From assembly GCA_007117055.1 (NCBI GenBank), contig SKHH01000243.1, forward strand, positions 1-5,693: a DNA stretch of 5,693 nt, read 5' to 3'. Below, piece by piece: positions 1-5,693 of the stretch. Positions within the stretch are counted from its first letter, which is position 1, and the number at the start of each line of letters is the position of its first letter. Below the pieces are notes generated by a model. That model made no database searches. It was not told the DNA's origin and saw nothing but the letters and a program-made list of their open reading frames with translations. The stretch comes from Lishizhenia sp. (lineage in GTDB: Bacteria; Bacteroidota; Bacteroidia; Flavobacteriales_D; Crocinitomicaceae). The translations under genes were made by a program, and so were the position numbers.

Positions 1-49
1 CTTCGGTTTCACTTAAATTTTAATTACATTCGTTGAAATTTTTTTTGAA

Positions 50-3000
50 ATGCGCTACGTTATATTGTTGTTCATTTTTGTCGGTTTGATTGAAACATCT
101 TGGGGTCAAGTTCCTTTACCGTCAAATGGTGTACCAGAATCCTATCCAGAAACAATTGTCTTGAAAAATGCAAAAATTGTTGTTTCACCTTCAAAGATTA
201 TTGATAAAGGTTCACTCGTAATAAAAAACGGTAAAGTAGAGACTGTTGGTGTGTTAATTACTCCACCAAAAGGCTATGTTGAAATTGATGTAAAAGGAAA
301 AACTATTGTTCCTGCTTTTATTGAAATCAGCTCGTCTACTGGAATGCCAGAAACCGACAAAAAACAATGGAGCCCTAGACCACAAATTGAAAGCTCAAGA
401 ACATCGGCGCATTATTGGAATGATGCTATACGCGCGGAACAAGAAGCGGCACCCCTTTATACAGCAGACAAAAAGAGCATAGAAAAATATCAAAAAATGG
501 GAATAGGTTTTGCGCTTACCCATGTAGAGGATGGAATTGTGAGAGGGACAGGTGCACTTGTAGCATTGGGAGACACACCAAAGGAGAAACAAATTGTAAA
601 AAGTGATGCAGGATTGTTTTTTTCATTTGAAAAAGGTTCCTCACGACAAACCTATCCATCCTCATTAACGGGGGCTGTAGCCTTGTTGCGTCAGATGTTA
701 TATGATGCGGAGTACTATGCAGAATTTGAAGACGCATTATCACCAAATATTACTTTAAAAAAATTTAACCAACAATGGAAAACGCTTCCACATATTTTTG
801 ATGTTGATGATCATTTAGATCTGCTAAGAGCTCAAAAAATCATGCGTGAGTTTGATACAGAGGCAGCTATTTTTGGATCTGGAAAGGAGTACTTAAATCC
901 AACAAAACTCAAAGAGTGGAAGACACCTGTTTTTGTCCCTATTAACTTTCCATCTGCTTATGATGTAAAAGATCCGCTTGTTGCGCGACAAATCCCACTG
1001 AGTGATTTAAAGCATTGGGAACTTGCTCCTTCAAATCCATATATATTGGAAAAACAACAGGTTTCGTTTGGAATTACTTCTCGTGGAATTGATAAGCCAG
1101 AAGATTTTTGGAAAAATTTACACCAAGCGATCGAACGAGGCCTGTCAAGAGAAATGGCTTTAGAAGCATTAACGATTACTGCCGCAAACTTTTTAGGTGT
1201 TGAAGATCAAATTGGTTCATTGGAACAAGGGCGATGGGCGAGCTTTTCTGTGTTCGATGTAGATCCTTTCGAATACAAAAATGCAAAACTCTTAGAAAGT
1301 TGGTCTCTCGGTAAACAAACTATTCATAACACCAAAAACGATATTGATGCGCAAGGAATATATAGTTTGACAATCAATGGGAAATCGGGATATTATTTAG
1401 AATTGACCGAAAAAAAAGACGCGCTTCAAGGGAAAGTTCATTTAGTAAAGGAGCTACGAGATTCTATTACTCAAAAGAAAAGAAAAGACACAACGACTTT
1501 TAAGGCTACAGTAGCACAAGAAGGCATTGATCTTTCGGTACATTTTAATGCAAATGACGATAATTGGAAAGGAGCTATGACGCTGCACGGAAAACTTAAT
1601 GAAAAATTAGGTGTAATTGAAGGTCAAGGAATGCTCCCGAATGGTGATTGGGAAAAATGGGCTGCGATTAAAAGTAAAAAAGTTCAGGGCAAATCAGAAC
1701 CCAAAAAAATCATAGTAGATTCGCTTAAGAACGTGCAGTCATTTTACCCGAATATGGCGTTTGGTTTTGAAAACTTACCAGAAGAAAAAGTGTATGTATT
1801 GAGAAACGCAACCGTGTGGACAAATGAAGAAAAAGGGATTATAAAAGAGGGTACAGTTATATTAAAAGACGGTAAAATTTCATTTGTGGGCACAGGGAAC
1901 TATATGATACCAGCAAACGCGGTCGAAATTAACGCAAAAGGAATGCATATTACTTCGGGAATAATTGATGAACATTCGCATATCGCAATTAGTCGAGGGG
2001 TGAATGAAAGCGGTCAATCAAACAGTGCAGAGGTGCGTATGTTAGATGTGGTTAGAAATGATGATATTAATATTTACAGGCAGTTGAGTGGAGGAGTAAC
2101 TGCCGCTCAATTACTACACGGTTCTGCAAATGCCATTGGTGGTCAATCTGCTTTGATAAAGTTGAAATGGGGTTATACTCCAGATGAAATGCTGATTCCT
2201 GATGCGCCTAAGTTTATCAAGTTTGCGTTGGGTGAAAACGTAAAACAATCGAATTGGGGTGATTTTCAAACCTTGCGTTTTCCGCAAACTAGAATGGGTG
2301 TGGAACAAGTGTTTTACCAGGATTTTTTGCGTGCTAAAGTATATGGTGAACAATGGGAGACGTACCAAAACAGAAAAGGTAAATCAAAAAAGAATTTAGA
2401 TGTCATTCCGCCTGCAAGGGACTTAGAATTAGAGGCTGTGTTGGAAATTTTGAACGGTGAGCGCCACATCTCTTGTCATTCATACGTTCAAAGTGAAATA
2501 AATATGCTGATGCATGTTGCCGACTCAATGGGATTTAAAGTTAATACTTTTACGCATATATTAGAAGGTTATAAGCTAGCAGATAGAATGAAAGAACATG
2601 GGGCTGGCGGAAGTACTTTTGCAGATTGGTGGGGCTACAAATTTGAGGTAAATGATGCAATTCCTTTTAATGCTGCATTAATGCATGAACAAGGTGTTGT
2701 CGTTGCCATCAATTCGGATGATGCTGAAATGGGTCGACGTTTAAACCAAGAAGCAGCTAAAGGAGTTAAGTATGGAAATATGTCTGAAGAAGATGCTTGG
2801 AAAATGGTGACTTTAAACCCAGCGAAATTATTGCATTTGGACGACAGAATGGGAAGTTTAAAAGTGGGTAAAGATGCAGATGTCGTAATTTGGACGGATA
2901 ATCCGTTGTCTATTCAGGCAAAAGTAGCATCGGTTTTTATTGATGGAAAATTGATGTATGATTTTAGAAACGATGAACGTATGCGTCGTCGAAATAGTAC

Positions 3001-3139
3001 AGAGAAAGCACGCATTATTTCTAAAATGTTAGCGGTTAATGAAGCAGGAAACCCAAGTAAAACATTCGTTAAGAAAGATGAAAAACACTGGCATTGTGAC
3101 ACGATTGGAGAACATGAAAAAGAAGGACATGAACATTAA
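50..3139 (+). CDS. Exported two-module amidohydrolase family protein (degenerate N-half, catalytic-looking C-half)
   Basis: Probable periplasmic or surface metal-dependent hydrolase of the imidazolonepropionase-like group (COG1228); substrate unknown. Residues 1-19 form a signal peptide with likely cleavage G19/Q20. Module 1 (about 35-425) has the N-terminal beta strands (NGKVETVG) and closing signature (GSLEQGRWA, 389-397), but the HxH position reads S94-S-S96, so it looks non-catalytic. A beta-rich insert follows (about 430-545). Module 2 (about 581-972) keeps the family ligands: H642-S-H644, H810, H836 and D890 (INSDD). K724 (KFALGEN) may be a metal-bridging lysine, which is less certain. 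It closes with GSLKVGKDADVVIW (935-948). The tail from 1013 is His-rich (HWHC, HEH). ATG 50 is chosen because the signal peptide starts there and no in-frame start lies upstream; no Shine-Dalgarno sequence is visible. It is the first gene of an operon with the next amidohydrolase-like gene, which it overlaps. Large two-module proteins beside a ~430-residue paralogue are familiar in Bacteroidota. The family is secure; the reaction is not. Confidence 0.93.
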   Translation: MRYVILLFIFVGLIETSWGQVPLPSNGVPESYPETIVLKNAKIVVSPSKIIDKGSLVIKNGKVETVGVLITPPKGYVEIDVKGKTIVPAFIEISSSTGMPETDKKQWSPRPQIESSRTSAHYWNDAIRAEQEAAPLYTADKKSIEKYQKMGIGFALTHVEDGIVRGTGALVALGDTPKEKQIVKSDAGLFFSFEKGSSRQTYPSSLTGAVALLRQMLYDAEYYAEFEDALSPNITLKKFNQQWKTLPHIFDVDDHLDLLRAQKIMREFDTEAAIFGSGKEYLNPTKLKEWKTPVFVPINFPSAYDVKDPLVARQIPLSDLKHWELAPSNPYILEKQQVSFGITSRGIDKPEDFWKNLHQAIERGLSREMALEALTITAANFLGVEDQIGSLEQGRWASFSVFDVDPFEYKNAKLLESWSLGKQTIHNTKNDIDAQGIYSLTINGKSGYYLELTEKKDALQGKVHLVKELRDSITQKKRKDTTTFKATVAQEGIDLSVHFNANDDNWKGAMTLHGKLNEKLGVIEGQGMLPNGDWEKWAAIKSKKVQGKSEPKKIIVDSLKNVQSFYPNMAFGFENLPEEKVYVLRNATVWTNEEKGIIKEGTVILKDGKISFVGTGNYMIPANAVEINAKGMHITSGIIDEHSHIAISRGVNESGQSNSAEVRMLDVVRNDDINIYRQLSGGVTAAQLLHGSANAIGGQSALIKLKWGYTPDEMLIPDAPKFIKFALGENVKQSNWGDFQTLRFPQTRMGVEQVFYQDFLRAKVYGEQWETYQNRKGKSKKNLDVIPPARDLELEAVLEILNGERHISCHSYVQSEINMLMHVADSMGFKVNTFTHILEGYKLADRMKEHGAGGSTFADWWGYKFEVNDAIPFNAALMHEQGVVVAINSDDAEMGRRLNQEAAKGVKYGNMSEEDAWKMVTLNPAKLLHLDDRMGSLKVGKDADVVIWTDNPLSIQAKVASVFIDGKLMYDFRNDERMRRRNSTEKARIISKMLAVNEAGNPSKTFVKKDEKHWHCDTIGEHEKEGHEH
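3107..3126 (+). promoter_or_regulatory. Candidate ribosome binding sites deciding the start of the second amidohydrolase-like gene
   Basis: GGAG at 3107-3110 sits three bases before ATG 3114, and AGAAGG at 3121-3126 sits two bases before ATG 3129. Both spacings are shorter than ideal, and Bacteroidota depend little on such signals. Both lie inside the 3' end of the upstream gene, so terminating ribosomes could restart here (translational coupling). The sequence does not decide between the two starts; 3114 is preferred because of the slightly better GGAG and the Lys-rich N-region it gives the signal peptide. Confidence 0.35.
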
Positions 3140-4418
3140 AAATTCGTTTTATAGTGTATTGGTAATCCTAGGGTTACTTTTTGCTTCGCCTTATTGTTTA
3201 GGACAAAAAATGTTGTTGTCTAAAGCAAAAGTACATATTGGAAATGGAGAGGTCATTGAACAAGGACTCGTTGGTATAGAAGATGGAAAAATTATTTTGA
3301 TTAAAAATGCATTGACTTATACGTATGATCCAAGTGAGTGGGATACCATCATTGATTTAAAACACCAGCATTTATACCCTGGGTTTTTTGCGCCGAATAC
3401 TACATTGGGTTTAACAGAAGTGGATGCTGTTAGAGCAACACGGGACTTTAAAGAAGTGGGACAATATAATCCTCATATTCGGTCTGAGATAGCTTTTAAT
3501 GTGGAATCAAAGGTAGTCAACACGGCAAGAGGTAATGGTGTTTTGTTTGCTCAAGCTACACCTCGTGGAGGAGTGGTTTCTGGCACTTCTTCGGTATTTC
3601 ATTTGCACGGATGGAACTGGGAGGATGCTGTACTAAATTCTAATGATGGAGTACACTTGAATTGGCCAAATACCTTACAAGGTGGCGGTTGGTGGGCTGA
3701 ACCGAAACCGAAAACACAAAATAAAAAATACGGTGAAAACAAAAGAGCTGTGTATGACTTTTTTACAGCAGCTCAAGCGTATCACGCGAATAAAAACCAT
3801 GAATACGATGCGCGATATGAAGCCTTAAAAGGGGTGTTTAACGGGAATCAAAATCTTTATATTCACGCCGATGAATTAAAGCAGTTGCTCGATGTGATCG
3901 ATTTCATTAAAGACTTGCGATTGAGTAGCCCTGTGCTGGTAGGAGGATATGACAGTTATTTGCTAACCGATCAGTTAAAAGACGCTGAAATCCCAGTAAT
4001 GCTTACGCGTTTGCATGCGTTGCCCGATAACGAAGACGATCCAGTGGATTTGGTGTATCGTTTACCAAAGCTTTTGAATGACGGTGGTGTGAAATTTTGT
4101 CTTCAAAATGCAGGAGACATGGAAGCAATGCAGGTAAGAAACATTCCTTTTCTTGCAGGATCTGCAATGGGATATGGCTTAACTGAGGAAGAGGCTGTTC
4201 GTTCTATCACGTTAAGTGCAGCAGAAATCTTGAATTTAGATAAAGAATACGGAAGTATAGAAGTTGGTAAGAAAGCGACTTTGTTTGCCAGCAAAGGAAA
4301 CGCCTTAGATATGCGAACCAACCACGTGACCTTAGTCCTAATTGACGGAGAAATTGCCCCACATGAACACCATCAGCATGAATTGTATAGAAAGTATAAG
4401 GGGAAGTATGGTAAATAG
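3114..4418 (+). CDS. Exported single-module amidohydrolase-like protein, probably catalytically degenerate
   Basis: Second gene of the operon, about 434 residues; numbering here is from the ATG at 3114. MKKKDMNIKNSF, a hydrophobic stretch (VLVILGLLFA) and LG/Q form a signal peptide with likely cleavage G30/Q31. The module spans about 33-412: N-terminal strands (EDGKIILI), then PGFFAPNTTLG where active relatives have HxH (here N95 and T97), SGTSSVFHLHGW (156-167), H251 in YIHADEL, and the closing signature GSIEVGKKATLF, which has lost the usual Asp of GKxAD. H251 is the only classical ligand I can place; G277 and A333 fall where His and Asp are expected. It is therefore probably a pseudoenzyme or partner subunit of the upstream protein, which is inference. 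The C-terminus is His-rich (HEHHQH) and then basic. The reading frame is open back to an ATG at 3039, but that start would bury the signal peptide behind 25 extra residues and overlap the upstream gene by 101 bases. Starting at 3114 overlaps by 26; ATG 3129 (429 residues) is a good alternative. Confidence 0.9.
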   Translation: MKKKDMNIKNSFYSVLVILGLLFASPYCLGQKMLLSKAKVHIGNGEVIEQGLVGIEDGKIILIKNALTYTYDPSEWDTIIDLKHQHLYPGFFAPNTTLGLTEVDAVRATRDFKEVGQYNPHIRSEIAFNVESKVVNTARGNGVLFAQATPRGGVVSGTSSVFHLHGWNWEDAVLNSNDGVHLNWPNTLQGGGWWAEPKPKTQNKKYGENKRAVYDFFTAAQAYHANKNHEYDARYEALKGVFNGNQNLYIHADELKQLLDVIDFIKDLRLSSPVLVGGYDSYLLTDQLKDAEIPVMLTRLHALPDNEDDPVDLVYRLPKLLNDGGVKFCLQNAGDMEAMQVRNIPFLAGSAMGYGLTEEEAVRSITLSAAEILNLDKEYGSIEVGKKATLFASKGNALDMRTNHVTLVLIDGEIAPHEHHQHELYRKYKGKYGK

Positions 4419-4483
4419 CATGTGGATTTTGTGAAGTTATACTTTTTACTAACTTGCTGTTACAACCATTTCTGTTTTTGAAC

Positions 4484-4522
4484 CATTAAGGAACGAAGGA
4501 AATTAAGAAGCATTCCTTAATG
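4484..4522. repeat. 10-base perfect inverted repeat between convergent genes, possible terminator
   Basis: CATTAAGGAA (4484-4493) is matched exactly by its reverse complement TTCCTTAATG (4513-4522), leaving a 19-base loop. A second, outer pair CTGTTA (4457-4462) and TAACAG (4528-4533) brackets it. For the plus-strand operon, a run of six T (4547-4552) follows about 24 bases after the inner stem, too far for a classical intrinsic terminator. On the minus strand no T-run follows. The position between two converging genes fits a transcription end, but the AT-rich stem and long loop make this weak. Confidence 0.35.
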
Positions 4523-4565
4523 AACCTTAACAGATAGTTTTGTTCATTTTTTAAAATAATCACAG

Positions 4566-5693
4566 CTATTCATCTTCCTCCTCTCGAGCTTCTTCTTCGC
4601 TTTCTTCCATTTCTTCGTTTGCGGAATTATCTGCTTCACCCTCAGTGTTTTCTTCGGTTTCTTCCTCTTCGGGAGTTTCTAGGTATTTAGAAAAATCCAA
4701 CTCTGTTTTCACATCCCAATTAGCCCTCACATTAGATGCGCTTTTGAACCAGATGACTTTTTCTGCTTCCGTGCCCTTGAAAATATCTCCAGTAGTCCAT
4801 CTTCCATCTCGGTTCTTATCTAAAATAAAACGAAAGGTGTAAGCCCCGGGTTGAAGGTTTTCTATTTCAACAGTGGTAGGTTCTTCTAGAAAAATTTGTT
4901 TCACCAATTCTTTTTTGTTGTCTAGCAGCTCTAATATCCCGTATCCCGGAATGGTGTCCATTTCAATGATTAAAATACCCACCTTTTCTTGTTTTTGATT
5001 GATATAATTCACCTCAATGGTGTCTTTTAGTTTTAAATTATATCCGTCAATACTATTTGGTAAAAGTGTAATTAGTATCGAATCCATTTTAGGGTTAGGG
5101 AATACCTGCAATGCATTTGGTCTAACTTTTTCAAAACTAAGTGCTACTTCTGTATAAAGGGTGTCGTCTTCATTTTTTCCTTTTGCAATTACATTTGCTA
5201 GTTCCCATGTTTCTATCGCCTCTGAAAGTGATAGGGTAAGGGTGTCACCAATCCACAATATACCTCGATTTAAATTGGTGGTTAAATCGTATTCAGGGGC
5301 TTGTTTTAAAAAGAATTTTTTCAAAATCGTGTCTTGAAATTCTCCATAATCCATAGCCAGCTTGTATTTTCCTGAACGTGGAACTTCTCCAAAATAAAAT
5401 ACGGCAGAATCGCGCTTAGGATTCCACCATTCTCCAACGGGTTCAAAATCTATAAAACTTAATCGCGCTTCTTCTGTTACAGGTTGGTTAAAGGATAAGC
5501 TCCATGCGGCAGGCGGTAGAATTTCATTCGTTTTAATTTTGAACTCTGAGGACGGGGGAGGAGACATGAGTCGAATTTCAGGAACAATGTCTACAACGGT
5601 ATCTCCGTAAATTACGTTTTTGTACATTCCTCTTTTTTCTCGTGGGTCTAGGACATTGTTCTTGTTTTCATCCAAATAGGCATAAGCATAAAA
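4566..5693 (-). CDS. Ig-like (SbsA/Big_5-type) surface lipoprotein family protein, C-terminal part, 5' end outside window
   Basis: Reading is open to the right edge (375 codons visible, beginning FYAYAYLDENKNN), so the true start, and any lipoprotein signal and Ig-like domain, lie outside. A TTG at 5675 could be read as a start, but the frame continues upstream with family-like sequence, so it is internal. Numbering from that codon, residues 2-13 (D-E-N-K-N-N-V-L-D-P-R-E) form an EF-hand-like loop. A beta-rich stretch follows (about 30-125), then a second (about 130-270), then LQPGAYTFRFILDKNRDGRW (274-293) with a second DxNxDG loop, and VRANWDV (316-322). The Y-x-F-x-x-x-D-x-N-x-(D/N) pattern and the NWD ending recall the long Bacteroidota Ig-like-domain lipoproteins; this is recognition from memory, not a search. 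The last 36 residues (334-369) hold 21 Glu/Asp and one basic residue, an unusually acidic tail. The gene converges on the amidohydrolase operon with a 147-base gap, so co-transcription is excluded. Probable location is the envelope; its role is unknown. Confidence 0.85.
   Translation of the reverse strand, partial: FYAYAYLDENKNNVLDPREKRGMYKNVIYGDTVVDIVPEIRLMSPPPSSEFKIKTNEILPPAAWSLSFNQPVTEEARLSFIDFEPVGEWWNPKRDSAVFYFGEVPRSGKYKLAMDYGEFQDTILKKFFLKQAPEYDLTTNLNRGILWIGDTLTLSLSEAIETWELANVIAKGKNEDDTLYTEVALSFEKVRPNALQVFPNPKMDSILITLLPNSIDGYNLKLKDTIEVNYINQKQEKVGILIIEMDTIPGYGILELLDNKKELVKQIFLEEPTTVEIENLQPGAYTFRFILDKNRDGRWTTGDIFKGTEAEKVIWFKSASNVRANWDVKTELDFSKYLETPEEEETEENTEGEADNSANEEMEESEEEAREEEDE
4569..4676 (-). 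repeat. Low-complexity GAA/GAG-rich tract coding an acidic tail
   Basis: The last 36 codons of the minus-strand gene are dominated by GAA and GAG, read as TTC, CTC and TCT-rich sequence on the plus strand. They encode a tail with 19 Glu and 2 Asp. The codons are mixed rather than an exact tandem unit, so this is compositional bias more than a clean microsatellite. Such tracts can gain or lose codons by slippage, so tail length may vary among relatives. Confidence 0.6.

Noticed and set aside
1..49. Possible Bacteroidota promoter (TACATTCG at 25-32 resembling TAnnTTTG, with TTCG at 2-5 or TTTC at 7-10 as an upstream element).
   Set aside because: The -7-like element has a mismatch, the upstream element is poor, and such matches are expected by chance in AT-rich DNA. 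The window also starts too close to judge.
395..746. Two minus-strand open frames inside gene 1.
   Set aside because: They overlap each other and a convincing coding sequence, and their translations have no recognisable features. The same applies to the minus-strand frames at 2114-2368, 2914-3102 and 4103-4321.
3039..3113. Longer N-terminus for gene 2 starting at ATG 3039.
   Set aside because: It would put 25 polar residues ahead of a clear signal peptide and overlap gene 1 by 101 bases. The later ATGs fit an exported protein better.
50..4418. Histidine degradation (imidazolonepropionase, hutI) as the function of the amidohydrolase genes.
   Set aside because: The fold is HutI-like, but both proteins have signal peptides, gene 1 is far longer than HutI and no other hut genes are present, so a specific assignment is not supported.
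4645..4842. Plus-strand open frame rich in Ser and Val opposite the acidic tail.
   Set aside because: It is the antisense shadow of the GAA-rich tract of the minus-strand gene, with no start signal or recognisable protein.
5673..5675. TTG as the start of the minus-strand gene.
   Set aside because: The frame stays open to the window edge, and the upstream residues FYAYAY continue the strand-plus-loop pattern seen later in the same protein, so the gene is cut by the window.

Overview
The window most likely comes from a member of the Bacteroidota, probably the Flavobacteriia. The DNA is AT-rich. The proteins use many Lys, Asn and Ile residues. Both intact genes start with a signal peptide that appears to be cut just before a Gln, as is common in this phylum, and Shine-Dalgarno signals are weak or absent. 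The genus cannot be fixed from this sequence.

Layout. A short AT-rich leader (1-49) precedes a two-gene plus-strand operon. Gene 1 (50-3139) encodes a 1029-residue exported protein made of two amidohydrolase-like modules joined by a beta-rich insert. Gene 2 (start taken at 3114, end 4418) overlaps the end of gene 1 and encodes a roughly 434-residue exported amidohydrolase-like protein with a single module. A 147-base spacer (4419-4565) holds inverted and direct repeats. Beyond it, on the minus strand and convergent with the operon, lies a gene running off the right edge (4566-5693). It encodes the C-terminal part of what looks like the Bacteroidota Ig-like (SbsA/Big_5-type) surface lipoprotein family, ending in a strongly acidic tail.

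How the genes may work together. Genes 1 and 2 carry three copies of the same HutI/COG1228-like amidohydrolase fold. By eye, only the C-terminal half of gene 1 keeps the metal ligands. The N-terminal half of gene 1 has lost all of them, and gene 2 keeps one histidine. The likely picture is one catalytic module with two non-catalytic paralogous modules, acting in the periplasm or at the cell surface, possibly as a complex. The substrate is not evident. The convergent Ig-like gene has no visible functional tie to the pair. I see no mobile element, CRISPR array, RNA gene or defence system, and I do not find a clearly new system. The most interesting feature is the one-active, two-degenerate amidohydrolase arrangement.
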